This document shows positions 54,248-63,677 of a stretch of DNA of 64,000 bases, in pieces. The stretch is from Enterococcus raffinosus (GTDB taxonomy: Bacteria > Bacillota > Bacilli > Lactobacillales > Enterococcaceae): positions 54,467 through 118,466 of the forward strand of contig NZ_JAHLOS010000010.1 in the NCBI RefSeq assembly GCF_018917525.1, given 5' to 3'. The position numbers were made by a program, and so were the translations under genes. Within the stretch, counting starts at the first letter, position 1; the number at the start of each line of letters is the position of its first letter. Under the pieces are notes generated by a model that had not been told where the DNA came from, searched no databases, and saw nothing but the letters and a program-made list of their open reading frames with translations.

Positions 54248-56665
54248 TTATGCTTGCCGCAGCTGTTTGATAATTGTTTCCGCTGTCGAAAGATTCATTT
54301 GATCTGCTCGACGCAATTGGCTTGAAACCTGAGCGATCTCTTTTTCGGTCGCGCCAGCAGTGATGGCCAATGAGCGGCTCTGCATCGCCATGTGTCCTTT
54401 TTGAATGCCGTCTGTCACTAGTGCCCGAATGGCTGCCAAATTTTGCGCCAATCCAACAGCAACAATCATTTCGCCTAATTCAGCCGCCGTGGAAACTTCT
54501 AATAATTTCAAACTTAGCTGAGCCTTCGGTAAAACCTTCGTTGCCCCACCGACAATACCGACTTTCATTGGTAAGGTTAATTGTCCAACGAGTTTTTCTT
54601 CTTTTATGACCCAATCCGTCAAACCTTCATAACGTCCGTTTCGTGCAGCATAGGCGTGACAAGCTGCCGCCACCGCACGTGTATCATTGCCAGTAGCCAG
54701 TACGACCGCGTCAATCCCGTTCATAATCCCTTTGTTATGAGTTGCCGCACGGTATGGGTCCAGCTTGCTAAACTCACTTGCAGCAGCAATCTTTTCCGCG
54801 ACTTCTGGCGTTAGCTGCGTCAGTGGAAGCTCGCATCGTGCCTCGATCAATGATTCAGTTGCATAGTTGCTTAAAATGCTGAACAAGATATCCGCCATTG
54901 GAATCAGTTGTCGCAGCTCTTGCGCGACTGCTTCCAGCATCGTATTCAAGATATTGGCGCCCATCGCATCTTTTGTATCGACAACTACATCGATCGAAAT
55001 GTAGCCTTCTTCAAAGGTGCGTGCATGAATGGATTGCAATCCACCGCCACGCTGATAGATTGAAGGATAACTTTTCTCTGCTGCTGCAAAAAGAGCTTTT
55101 TTATTTTCGTTAATCGTTTTAATTACTGCATCGAAATCAGTGACCTTTCGTAAAACGATCTGTCCAACCATCCCTTGATTAATCACTCGCGTCTGAATCC
55201 CGCCCGCTTTTGCAATGATTTTCCCTGCATTGCTAGCTGCCGCAATCACGGAGGGTTCTTCGGTAGCCATTGGAATTAGTTTTTTTTTACCATTAATAAC
55301 AAAATTTTGAGCAACACCTAAAGGAATCGAGCATTCACTGATTTGGTTTTCAATCAGATTGTTCGCGATTTTTTCTGGCAGCACCGTTTCAGTCGCTAAT
55401 TGTGCCGCTTCTTTAGCTGATAACTTTTTTTCTTTCACCAGTTTAGCTAAACGTTCAGCTTGGGTCATCTGATAGAATTTTTTTTTTGCGATTTCTTGAT
55501 CCTCTGCTTTGGTGATTAACAACGCTAGACCTAACCCGCCGCCAATACAAAGACTTGCTACACCACGCTGCTTCTCCTCTTGAATCAGCTCTGAAATTAG
55601 GGTGGTCACAATTCGCGTCCCACTGGCACCAATTGGGTGTCCTAAAGCGATTGCGCCGCCGTAACTGTTAATTTTTTGATCAGATAGTTTTAATTCTTTT
55701 TGCACTGCAACAGAAGCTGCCGCAAATGCTTCATTGATTTGGAAGGTATCAATTTCATCAATTGTACGATTCGCTTTTTTTAATAATTTATTAATTGCGG
55801 ATACTGGAGCCATCCCCATAATACTTGGATCAATCCCCACTTCACTGTAGTTATTAATAACAGCCAGATAAGCTAGTCCATGTTCAATTGCATAGGATTT
55901 CGCTGCCAATACGACAGCTGACGCACCATCGTTTAGCGTTGAAGCGTTAGCCGCTGTGACGACCCCATTCTCCTTAAAAGCTGGTTTTAAGGAGCCAATT
56001 TTCTCCAAAGTTGAATCAAAGCGAATCCCTTCATCTTCCCACATGGTACTACCGTCTGATAGTGCAATCGGAACGATTTCTGATTCAAACTTGCCATCCT
56101 TACTGGCTTTCGCTGCCTTCATTTGCGAATCATAGGCATATTGATCCTGCATTTCACGGGTAACATGATAGTCTTCAGCCACCTTTTCTGCTGTCAACCC
56201 CATATGCTTTCCACTAAACGCATCTGTTAAACCATCATAAATCATACTTGATTTGGGCTCTTGCCATTCTTGCGTAGCGTAATCAAAGCTTGTAACCTTT
56301 GGAGCCTGAGACATATTCTCTGTTCCCCCAGCAATCACAACGTCCGCCTCGCCCAACAAAATCTGCTGCATCCCAAAAATGATCGATTTCATACCAGATC
56401 CGCACACTTCATTGATCGTAGTTGCCGGAACAGCATAGGGTATCCCTGCTTTAACTGCCGATTGCCGAGCCACGTTTTGACCATTGCCCGCCTGTAACAC
56501 ATTGCCCATAAATACCTGATCGATTTGATCTGCCTCGATCTCCGCACGTTTGATTGCTTCTTTCACCGCAATCGCACCGAGTTCAACAGCTGAAACAGTT
56601 GTTAATTTGCCTTTATATCTGCCAATTGGTGTTCGTACAGCGCTTAAAATAACTACTTCTTCCAA
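54248..56665 (-). CDS. mvaE: Bifunctional acetyl-CoA acetyltransferase / HMG-CoA reductase
   Basis: An 805-residue fusion that catalyses the first and third steps of the mevalonate pathway for isoprenoids. Residues 1 to about 385 are thiolase, with active Cys in INEVCGSGMKS, and INEAFAAA and GGAIALGHPIGASG motifs. From about 405 onward is class II HMG-CoA reductase. TTG 56665 is chosen because GGAGG lies seven bases before it; the longer frame from 56713 has none. Fusion of this kind is characteristic of enterococci. It is divergent from mvaS. Confidence 0.97.
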   Translation of the reverse strand: MEEVVILSAVRTPIGRYKGKLTTVSAVELGAIAVKEAIKRAEIEADQIDQVFMGNVLQAGNGQNVARQSAVKAGIPYAVPATTINEVCGSGMKSIIFGMQQILLGEADVVIAGGTENMSQAPKVTSFDYATQEWQEPKSSMIYDGLTDAFSGKHMGLTAEKVAEDYHVTREMQDQYAYDSQMKAAKASKDGKFESEIVPIALSDGSTMWEDEGIRFDSTLEKIGSLKPAFKENGVVTAANASTLNDGASAVVLAAKSYAIEHGLAYLAVINNYSEVGIDPSIMGMAPVSAINKLLKKANRTIDEIDTFQINEAFAAASVAVQKELKLSDQKINSYGGAIALGHPIGASGTRIVTTLISELIQEEKQRGVASLCIGGGLGLALLITKAEDQEIAKKKFYQMTQAERLAKLVKEKKLSAKEAAQLATETVLPEKIANNLIENQISECSIPLGVAQNFVINGKKKLIPMATEEPSVIAAASNAGKIIAKAGGIQTRVINQGMVGQIVLRKVTDFDAVIKTINENKKALFAAAEKSYPSIYQRGGGLQSIHARTFEEGYISIDVVVDTKDAMGANILNTMLEAVAQELRQLIPMADILFSILSNYATESLIEARCELPLTQLTPEVAEKIAAASEFSKLDPYRAATHNKGIMNGIDAVVLATGNDTRAVAAACHAYAARNGRYEGLTDWVIKEEKLVGQLTLPMKVGIVGGATKVLPKAQLSLKLLEVSTAAELGEMIVAVGLAQNLAAIRALVTDGIQKGHMAMQSRSLAITAGATEKEIAQVSSQLRRADQMNLSTAETIIKQLRQA

Positions 56666-56896
56666 GGGTGCACCTCCAATGTTTTCATTAAAAATCAGAG
56701 GTAAGTATATCACAGATAGTTTTATAATTTCTTAAGATTCAAACTCAACTAATTATGACCTTTCTGTGATATATTTACCTTTGGAAGAAAAGATGTCTGT
56801 TCCACTTAATATTTTAGTAATTTAGTGGAAAGATATGTGTGGTTTATTCATTTTTATTAAGGAATGGATGAATCAATAAGAACTAGGAGGAGCAAT

Positions 56897-58048
56897 ATGA
56901 ATATAGGGATTGATAAAATCAGTTTTCACGTACCAAATTATTATCTTGATATGACGGACTTAGCAAACGCTCGTGAGACTGACCCCAACAAATTTCACAT
57001 TGGTCTTGGACAAGATCAGATGGCAATTATTCCCGAGACACAAGACATCGTCACTTTAGGGGCAAGTGCTGCTGCCAAAATTCTTACAGATGAGGACAAA
57101 AAGGACATCGACATGGTGATCGTCGGAACAGAATCAAGTACCGACTTCTCAAAATCTGCCGCGGTAATTATTCATGACCTGTTGAATATTCAACCATTCG
57201 CTCGTTCATTTGAAATAAAGCATGCTTGTTATGGCGGAACCGCCGCCCTGCAGCAGGCTCATGATTATGTTGCCCTACATCCCGATCGTAAAGTTTTAGT
57301 GATCGCTGCTGATATTGCAAAATATGGTTTAGCAACTGGTGGCGAACCTACACAAGGCTGTGGTGCTGTCGCTATGCTAATAACCAAGGAACCAGATTTA
57401 TTAGCCTTCAATAACGATAGTGTCTTCTATTCAGAGGACGTTTATGATTTTTGGCGACCTGCAGGACATGATTATCCATTAGTCGATGGACACATGTCTA
57501 ACCAAATCTATATTGATTCTTTTACTCGGATCTGGGAGCAAAATAAAAAAGTCAATCAAACCGATAGTACGGATTATGCCGCAATCACCTTCCATCTACC
57601 TTATACAAAGATGGGGCGTAAAGCTTTGCGGGCAATCTTTCCAGAAATGCCTGAATCAGAACAACAACGTTTAGAAGCTCGTTATGATGAAGCAGTGGTG
57701 TATAGCCGTACAGTCGGTAATCTCTACACCGGATCGTTATATCTAGGTTTGATATCCTTGTTAGATAATGGCAATCTAGCTGCCGGTGATCGAATCGGAT
57801 TATTCAGCTATGGTTCTGGTGCCGTTAGCGAGTTCTTCTCAATGACATTGATGGATGGGTACAAAAATCATTTAACTAGCCAAGAGAACCAGGCATTGCT
57901 TTCCGAGCGTAAGCAACTATCAATCGATGACTATGAAAAAATGTTTAACGAAAAACTCCCAACTGATGGAGAAACGTATACCTTCTCTGATTCAACTGAG
58001 TTTGCCATTCATAAAATCAGTGGTGATATTCGTTATTACAATAAGTAG
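56897..58048 (+). CDS. mvaS: Hydroxymethylglutaryl-CoA synthase
   Basis: A 383-residue enzyme that condenses acetoacetyl-CoA and acetyl-CoA to HMG-CoA, the second mevalonate step. The catalytic Cys is in FEIKHACYGGTAALQ, and VGTESSTDFSKS carries the Glu. TFHLPYTKMGRKA carries the His. ATG 56897 follows AGGAGG. Length equals the enterococcal enzyme. It supplies the HMG-CoA reduced by MvaE. Confidence 0.97.
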   Translation: MNIGIDKISFHVPNYYLDMTDLANARETDPNKFHIGLGQDQMAIIPETQDIVTLGASAAAKILTDEDKKDIDMVIVGTESSTDFSKSAAVIIHDLLNIQPFARSFEIKHACYGGTAALQQAHDYVALHPDRKVLVIAADIAKYGLATGGEPTQGCGAVAMLITKEPDLLAFNNDSVFYSEDVYDFWRPAGHDYPLVDGHMSNQIYIDSFTRIWEQNKKVNQTDSTDYAAITFHLPYTKMGRKALRAIFPEMPESEQQRLEARYDEAVVYSRTVGNLYTGSLYLGLISLLDNGNLAAGDRIGLFSYGSGAVSEFFSMTLMDGYKNHLTSQENQALLSERKQLSIDDYEKMFNEKLPTDGETYTFSDSTEFAIHKISGDIRYYNK

Positions 58049-58059
58049 TGCTCAATAGG

Positions 58060-58097
58060 AAAAGGCCAGTCGACTGATCAGTCAACTGGCCTTTTTT
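58060..58097. terminator. Bidirectional terminator after mvaS and at the 3' end of the ncRNA candidate
   Basis: AAAGGCCAGT pairs with ACTGGCCTTT, with an inner GACTGATCAGTC palindrome. T runs flank it on the plus strand and A-run/T-run on the minus strand. Confidence 0.9.
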
Positions 58098-58406
58098 AGG
58101 CACAAAAATAATCTAGCAGGTCTAATGGCTAAGTGTTTGTTCTTCATTCCAGTTTTCTGGAATATTTACACTCTTCTCTAGGTCTTAAACGTTTTTTATA
58201 ATTGAATTTCGTTTAAGCCTCACCATTAAGTGAAGAAATGGTTCCACTGTCTACATTTCTTTTCCCCGCTAGATTAGAATAACTTGGTAAGGAGACTTCA
58301 AATCCCTACTTCCTTTCTGCCATTTTTGGCATTCTCTTTGAAATGAACACTGCTTCCGTCCATTCCTGTTGTATCATTTTACAACCTTAGGGACCTACCC
58401 CTTACA
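58060..58406 (-). ncRNA. Candidate structured non-coding RNA of about 345 nt, opposite mvaS
   Basis: A minus-strand promoter TTGCAA-17-TATAAA (58436-58441 and 58413-58418) drives a transcript that would end at the mvaS terminator. No reading frame over 25 codons is supported. Perfect hairpins are GTTGTA/TACAAC, TGCCA/TGGCA, ACCATT/AATGGT, CTTAAACG/CGTTTAAG and ATTCCAG/CTGGAAT, in addition to the terminator. I do not recognise it as RNase P, tmRNA, SRP or a named riboswitch. Presence is inferred. Confidence 0.5.
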
Positions 58407-58412
58407 TCTATA

Positions 58413-58450
58413 TTTATACCATATTTTACACTTTTTTGCAACCGTTTACA
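58413..58450. promoter_or_regulatory. ncRNA promoter with a perfect-consensus cre site
   Basis: Bases 58436-58450 read TTGCAACCGTTTACA, which fits the cre consensus WTGNAANCGNWNNCW at every position. It covers the -35 of the minus-strand promoter and lies about 27 bp before the nrdI -10, so CcpA could act on either. Confidence 0.65.
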
Positions 58451-58476
58451 CTTTATCTACTTGTCCTTTTTCATGT

Positions 58477-58494
58477 TATAATCTTAACGTTAAG
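58477..58494 (+). promoter_or_regulatory. nrdI extended -10 promoter and adjoining palindrome
   Basis: TGTTATAAT (-10 at 58477-58482) is an extended -10. It is followed directly by the perfect palindrome CTTAACGTTAAG (58483-58494) and then TTAAGACT repeated twice. The usual NrdR box is not evident, so another factor may bind. Confidence 0.55.
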
Positions 58495-58563
58495 ACTACA
58501 ATTAAGACTCGGTTTTTTTCAAAATAAATCGGCGATTAACTAAATTAGGAGGAATCATTTTTT

Positions 58564-59013
58564 ATGAATATATTATATATTTCTATCTCAGGAAATACCC
58601 GGGCATTTATTAAGCGTCTGGAGGCCTACGCAATAGAGCAGCATCAATTAGATCCACAAAATCCTTTAATCAGCTCAAAGGAAATTTCTGAAAATAGTCC
58701 TTTTGAAATTGAGTCAGCTCCCTTCTTTACCTTTGTCCCTACCTACTTAGAAGGAGGAAATGGCGTCGATAGCGGAGATACCGAGATTTTGACAGAAGTG
58801 ATGCGCGAATACCTCGAATATGAAGATAATTTTAAACAATGTCTGGGAGTCGTCGGCAGCGGGAACAAAAATTTCAATTATCAATATTGCCTGACCGCAA
58901 AACAATATAGCGAAGCCTTCAATTTTCCATTCCTAGCAGATTACGAGCTACGTGGAACCTCTGCTGATTGTGAGCGTGTGTATCGTATTTTAAAAGAAAG
59001 CAGTTTAAATTAA
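58564..59013 (+). CDS. nrdI: NrdI flavodoxin-like protein
   Basis: A 149-residue flavoprotein that activates the manganese-tyrosyl radical of class Ib ribonucleotide reductase. YISISGNTRAFIKRL is the FMN phosphate loop, and VVGSGNKNFNYQYCLTAKQYSEAF is the NrdI-specific motif. AGGAGG lies 12 bases before ATG 58564. nrdE and nrdF are not adjacent, so they are elsewhere in the genome. Confidence 0.93.
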   Translation: MNILYISISGNTRAFIKRLEAYAIEQHQLDPQNPLISSKEISENSPFEIESAPFFTFVPTYLEGGNGVDSGDTEILTEVMREYLEYEDNFKQCLGVVGSGNKNFNYQYCLTAKQYSEAFNFPFLADYELRGTSADCERVYRILKESSLN

Positions 59014-59100
59014 TCGTTTACTAATTATTCTATTGACTTTTTCTCATGTTAGAGGCATTCTTTTTAAAATAGATAAATCTATGAGAGAGGCGTGTTGCAA

Positions 59101-60006
59101 TTGAGAAAAGTCGCAATTATTGGTGTAGGACATGTAGGAAGCACAACTGCTTACACTTTGATTTCAAAAAATATCGTCGATGAGCTCGTTCTTTTCGACT
59201 CGAAAGATACGATTCTAAAGGCTGAACTAAATGATCTGATGGATGGGCAAATGGAACAAACGAATCAAGTTCGGCTGATTGGTCCAGATATCGCTGAACT
59301 TGCCGATACAGATGTGATTATTTTTTCTGCTGGTGACATTTCGATTTTTGAAGGAAATCCTGATCGCTTTGCTGAACTGAATTTAACCAAAACAATCGTG
59401 GAAGAATGGGCACCAGTCATCAGAGATTCAGGTTTTAAGGGAATTATATTGAATATTACAAATCCTTGTGATGTCATTACCCAGTATTTGCAGGAATTGA
59501 CAGGATTTCCTCAAGAGCGAGTTATTGGTACGGGGACTTCACTAGATACGGGCCGAATGAAGCATGCTGTCAGCAAAAGTATGAAGGTCCATCCTTCAGC
59601 TATTGACGGTTATGTCATTGGAGAGCATGGTGAAAGTCAATTTGTCGCGTGGTCTAGTGTCCGAATCGGCGGTGTTCCTATCAGCGAAACGTTGACTGCT
59701 GATAGGCTTGAAAGTTTGGATAATGCCGCTCGTGATGGTGGTTGGGTCACCTTTAGAGGAAAAGGCTATACTTCCTATGGTATTGCCATTCAAGCCGCAC
59801 GGATTGCTGAAGCGATTTTAAACGACAATCAGCTTGTTGTACCAGTCAGTCATTATCACCAAGCTGAGAATTGCTACGCAGGCTCTCCTGCAAAGATCTC
59901 AAGACAAGGGATCAGTGAAAGCCTTCCATTAAAGCTTTCTGATGCAGAACAAGAAAAATGGCGTCAAACCATCCAGACGATTCATTCAATGCATGCAACG
60001 ATCTAA
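59101..60006 (+). CDS. L-lactate/L-2-hydroxyisocaproate dehydrogenase family protein
   Basis: A 301-residue NAD-dependent dehydrogenase. The Rossmann motif is IIGVGHVGSTTAYT, and the catalytic His is in VIGEHGESQFVAWSSV. The substrate loop FEGNPDRFAELNL, without the LDH-type GQTR, resembles L-2-hydroxyisocaproate dehydrogenases, which reduce branched 2-oxoacids. The start is probably TTG 59101 (GAGAGAGG ten bases before); GTG 59092 and TTG 59095 are possible. It is distinct from the classic LDH at 6986. Confidence 0.88.
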   Translation: MRKVAIIGVGHVGSTTAYTLISKNIVDELVLFDSKDTILKAELNDLMDGQMEQTNQVRLIGPDIAELADTDVIIFSAGDISIFEGNPDRFAELNLTKTIVEEWAPVIRDSGFKGIILNITNPCDVITQYLQELTGFPQERVIGTGTSLDTGRMKHAVSKSMKVHPSAIDGYVIGEHGESQFVAWSSVRIGGVPISETLTADRLESLDNAARDGGWVTFRGKGYTSYGIAIQAARIAEAILNDNQLVVPVSHYHQAENCYAGSPAKISRQGISESLPLKLSDAEQEKWRQTIQTIHSMHATI

Positions 60007-60042
60007 AGAAAAATACTGTTGAGCAGCAACACTTGCTCATTG

Positions 60043-60093
60043 AAAAAACGAACGATTGTGAAACTATCAATATGATAGCCTCACAGTCGTTCG
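60043..60093. terminator. Hairpin between the dehydrogenase and the histidine-phosphatase genes
   Basis: ACGAACGA and TCGTTCGT pair outside, TGTGA/TCACA and CTATCA/TGATAG inside. On the minus strand a six-T run follows. Confidence 0.8.
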
Positions 60094-60123
60094 TCTTGTA
60101 TTCTCTGTATAATCAAAAGTATT

Positions 60124-60690
60124 TCAGGCACTTTTGACAATCGAGAGAGCTTTCCTCCACTCAAACCCGATCAACTTAGCGTTAGGTGTGCGATAGTTAA
60201 AGACCTTTTCATTTTCTAATGGCTCAAAATAGTTCTTAATCGCACGAATCACCGAATTATGACAGACCAATAGATACGTATTCTCAGAATCTTGTTCTAA
60301 TTCTGCTAATAATGGAACAATTCGAGCATAGACATCCATCAAAGATTCCCCATTGGGATAGCGTACAGCAAATTGAGTACGAATTTTTAAGTACCCATCC
60401 AGTTCATCACTCTTTCCATCATAGTCTCCATAATCCAGCTCGATCAACCGGTCATCGACACTCATGGGTAAATGATTGGCTTCACTCACTATTCGTGCTG
60501 TTTCTCCCGCACGTTTTAAGGGAGAATGGATGATTCTGGTAATAGGCGCGTCAAGGTTAGCCACTTCTTCTGCTAATAAAGCTGCTTGGTGATAACCTAC
60601 CTCAGATAAAGCAACATCGCTTCGCCCTGAAATGATTCCTTTCTTGTTCCAATCTGTCTCCCCGTGTCTAGCTACATAAAGCAAATACAA
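60124..60690 (-). CDS. Histidine phosphatase family protein (phosphoglycerate mutase-like)
   Basis: A 188-residue phosphatase. The phosphohistidine motif is YVARHGETDWNKKG, with Arg and Glu in HSPLKRAGETARI and the second His in LLVCHNSVIRAI. Similar proteins act on sugar phosphates or phosphoglycerate-like substrates; this one is unassigned. Monocistronic. Confidence 0.9.
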   Translation of the reverse strand: MYLLYVARHGETDWNKKGIISGRSDVALSEVGYHQAALLAEEVANLDAPITRIIHSPLKRAGETARIVSEANHLPMSVDDRLIELDYGDYDGKSDELDGYLKIRTQFAVRYPNGESLMDVYARIVPLLAELEQDSENTYLLVCHNSVIRAIKNYFEPLENEKVFNYRTPNAKLIGFEWRKALSIVKSA

Positions 60691-60711
60691 CAGTCCTCTC
60701 TATCAAAAGAA

Positions 60712-60747
60712 TTGAAAATCCTACGAAAATGATCCTAGGATTTTCAA
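60712..60747 (-). terminator. Hairpin downstream of rnfD
   Basis: TTGAAAATCCTA pairs with TAGGATTTTCAA around a 12-base loop; on the minus strand TTCTTTTG follows. Confidence 0.65.
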
Positions 60748-60841
60748 AATAAGCATTCATAAAAACGCTGGTAGTAGCCAGTTTCTTTACTACTTTATCA
60801 TTAGAATGAAAGAACGTCTATATATTTACTGAAAATATCTG

Positions 60842-61828
60842 TTAGTTTTTCACTCCGTAAGCTCTTGGAATAATGAGGTGATCAATCAGTGGTACAAAAC
60901 AATTCATAATTAATAAAATAAAGGTCATTCCCTCTGGTATGGAACTAAATGAACGCCAAGCCATTAGTAGTATGCCACAACAAATTCCATATATGATCTC
61001 ACCTTTGGGCGTTGTAGGTGATGTACTATAATCTGTTGCCATGAAGAAAGCACCCAGCATAGTTGCGCCCCCAAAGATATGAGCAAAAACAATCGTCAGA
61101 TCACCTTTCCCTAAAAATAGCGCAATAATAACTATTGTACTAAGCATACAAATCGGAATGTGCCAAGTAATTACTTTTTTATACAGCAGAAATATCCCTC
61201 CTAAAAAGAGAAGTATCGCCGTTGTTTCAGCATTTTTACCAGCAATCAATCCAGTCAAGCTATCTATCATCTGACCAGAGCTTAAACCTTCTCCCGCTTT
61301 GGCATTCATCAAAGGGGTCGCAGAAGAGACTATATCTAAACCATTTGGCGAGAAAAAGGGGTGAGGTTGTACATTGGCTGACATTTCCTTTACAAAGACC
61401 AATCTTAAAACAGCTCGCCCCGTTAAGGCAGGATTTAACAAATTCCTACCAATTCCTCCAAAAAGTTCTTTTGCGATAATAATTCCAATAACTCCTCCTA
61501 AAGCGGGATACCACAACGGAACACTAGCGGGCAAGCTCATTGCCAACAGAACGCCAGTTACAGCAGCCGAATAATCCTTAGGCAAGGTATTTTTACGAAA
61601 TTTAAACCATAGAAATTCAGCAATCAGACACGTCCCAATAGCAATCACATATAGAAGTAACGAACGCAGTCCAAAAAAGATAATGGAAGCAATCACGCTA
61701 GGCAACAGAGCCAATAAAACCAATCGCATAATTCGATCAGTTTTTTCGTGAAACAACAAATGCGGCGAGGCTTCCATTAAAGGATAACGTGTACTGCGAA
61801 GCTGCTCAAACGAATTTCTATTCCCCAT
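60842..61828 (-). CDS. rnfD: RnfD/NqrB-type membrane subunit of an electron-transport complex
   Basis: A 328-residue membrane protein with about nine to ten helices. In Rnf complexes this subunit carries a covalently bound FMN. VSSATPLMNAKAGE contains the SxAT flavinylation-type Thr. KELFGGIGRNLLNPALTGRAVLRLVFVKEMSA is a further RnfD motif. It follows rnfC by two bases. RnfG, RnfE, RnfA and RnfB do not follow, so it forms an isolated RnfC-RnfD pair. Confidence 0.85.
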   Translation of the reverse strand: MGNRNSFEQLRSTRYPLMEASPHLLFHEKTDRIMRLVLLALLPSVIASIIFFGLRSLLLYVIAIGTCLIAEFLWFKFRKNTLPKDYSAAVTGVLLAMSLPASVPLWYPALGGVIGIIIAKELFGGIGRNLLNPALTGRAVLRLVFVKEMSANVQPHPFFSPNGLDIVSSATPLMNAKAGEGLSSGQMIDSLTGLIAGKNAETTAILLFLGGIFLLYKKVITWHIPICMLSTIVIIALFLGKGDLTIVFAHIFGGATMLGAFFMATDYSTSPTTPKGEIIYGICCGILLMAWRSFSSIPEGMTFILLIMNCFVPLIDHLIIPRAYGVKN

Positions 61829-61830
61829 AT

Positions 61831-63144
61831 CTACGCCTGCCTTTCTTTGAGTGCTTTTTGTCCGGCGACAATATGTTCAGCCAAATGTCGACGCGCCGGG
61901 CAAATATAGGTACAACACCCACAGTTAATACAGCTATCTACATAAAGCTTCTCCAAACGTTTCCAATTTTCCTTCAGATAGCTTTTTTCAAGCTGATGCG
62001 GCAAAAGACCGATTGGACAAACATCCACACACCTAGCGCACATGATACAAGGAGACGGTGTGCTATCTTTATCATGATGCTCATTAATCACAATTAACCC
62101 ATTTGCTGATTTTGTTAAGGAAGCGGCCATCGTGTCCACTGTTTTCCCCATCATAAAGCCACCTGTGATAATCTTTGATGGCTGTCCATCAAAGCCTCCG
62201 CAAAAGGCAATCATATCCTCAATGGAAGTCCCTAACGGAAAATAGACATTTTTCTGCTTTTTGACATCACCTACGACCGAACAGATTCGATGACTCAAAG
62301 GAACTCCGGGATCAATCGCTTCATAAACCGCAACCGTCGTAGCTACGTTGATGATCAAATAGCCTAAGTCGCGTGTCGATCCATCCGCTGGAGCTTCCTT
62401 TCCTGTGATTGCTTTAAAAAGCATCTCAGTACTTCCTTGAGGATAAATTGAAGGAACCTCCACAACCGAAAGATTTGGGGTTGCATGACACAAATTCCTC
62501 ATAGCTTCAATTGCTTCTTGCTTATCATCCTCAATTGCAATAATCCCTTCCTTTGCTGCTACAGCTTTCAATACTAATTCACAGCCCTTGATCAGCTTTT
62601 CCCCTTGAGTGGCCATTAATGCAGCATCAGACATTAATAAAGGCTCGCATTCAGCCCCATTAAAAATACAAGTATGAATCTCCTCTTTAGGATTTAATTT
62701 TACATGACTGGGAAAAGTCGCCCCGCCTAGGCCAACCACCCCAGCAACTTCAACACGCTCGACAATCATTTCCGGCGTCAATACATCAATTGTTTCGTGG
62801 TGTATTTCTTGAAGTTCGTCTCTAAAATCATTTTCAATGATTACGCAGGTCATCTCATCTCCCTGCCCCTGATCGATCTCTTTTATTCCGATAATCTTCC
62901 CAGAAATACTTGAATGAACATTTGCTCCCAATCCCTCATCCATTTTTGCAATTGTCTGCCCTAAAAATACCTTTTCTCCCACGGAAACAATAACCTCCGC
63001 GGGCTCACCAATGTGCTGCTGAACAGGAATATAAACCTTTTTAGGATGTATGTTCTCGACATTTTTATAATTATCGATGCCTCTTAAATGCAAGGCTTTA
63101 TCCTGGTGTAGATCGATTCCACCTTTAAATGCTCGCTTACTCAT
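61831..63144 (-). CDS. rnfC: RnfC-type NADH-binding iron-sulfur subunit
   Basis: A 437-residue protein. The N-terminal barrel-sandwich domain is followed by the NADH/FMN motif VGLGGATFPSHVKL and FNGAECEPLL. Two 4Fe-4S clusters are given by CIMCARCVDVCP and CINCGCCTYICP. RnfC oxidises NADH and passes electrons to the membrane subunits. ATG 63144 follows GGAGG by six bases. It is the first gene of a pair with rnfD. Confidence 0.87.
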   Translation of the reverse strand: MSKRAFKGGIDLHQDKALHLRGIDNYKNVENIHPKKVYIPVQQHIGEPAEVIVSVGEKVFLGQTIAKMDEGLGANVHSSISGKIIGIKEIDQGQGDEMTCVIIENDFRDELQEIHHETIDVLTPEMIVERVEVAGVVGLGGATFPSHVKLNPKEEIHTCIFNGAECEPLLMSDAALMATQGEKLIKGCELVLKAVAAKEGIIAIEDDKQEAIEAMRNLCHATPNLSVVEVPSIYPQGSTEMLFKAITGKEAPADGSTRDLGYLIINVATTVAVYEAIDPGVPLSHRICSVVGDVKKQKNVYFPLGTSIEDMIAFCGGFDGQPSKIITGGFMMGKTVDTMAASLTKSANGLIVINEHHDKDSTPSPCIMCARCVDVCPIGLLPHQLEKSYLKENWKRLEKLYVDSCINCGCCTYICPARRHLAEHIVAGQKALKERQA

Positions 63145-63147
63145 CAC

Positions 63148-63677
63148 ATTCCTCCAATAATATTCATAATTTTAGTATAACATGAACATTTTTCAACTAA
63201 AAATAATACCCTGTTATACAGACATTGAAAGCGAATAATAAAAAAAGTTACTACAATGTTTTGATAAATCCTAGAAATTACAAATAAAGACTAATCTCTT
63301 TTTATCACCTCCACCAGTAAAAGTAAGAACAAAAAGTATTGCGAATAAAAAGGCCTGTATTTAATCGAACTGCTAAAAATGATATATAAACCAACGGACT
63401 TTTGAATTCCATTTTTTCTTAAGTCTTAAAATTCTATAGTGATAAAACTCTCAATTTATGACATAGACTGAATAATAGATTCATGTTTTCATTTAGGGAA
63501 GGGCTTCGAGTAATCTAGGAATTTTAGAATGGCATTATGCTTTACAACCAAGTGAATTTAAGAATAATTGAACGAAGAAATAGACGATCATTAAAATGGA
63601 TCAAGAGGAAATCAAGGAAAGGGTCCTATGGGAAATACTACATAAACTCTGTGTTAAATAGGAAAATGACATGACAC
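63148..63677. other. AT-rich region between rnfC and the rRNA operon
   Basis: About 530 bp with no gene I can support. A 45-codon plus-strand frame (63537-63674) encodes a very basic peptide but lacks a ribosome binding site. No tRNA is seen. Confidence 0.6.

Noticed and set aside
58060..58406. Assigning the ncRNA candidate to RNase P RNA, tmRNA or SRP RNA
   Set aside because: The conserved motifs of those RNAs were looked for on the minus strand and not found.
61789..62097. 102-codon plus-strand frame
   Set aside because: It is opposite rnfC and rnfD and has no supporting motif.
63537..63674. 45-codon basic frame before the rRNA operon
   Set aside because: It has no ribosome binding site; the Arg/Lys-rich sequence hinted at a decayed mobile-element protein, but the match is too weak to claim.
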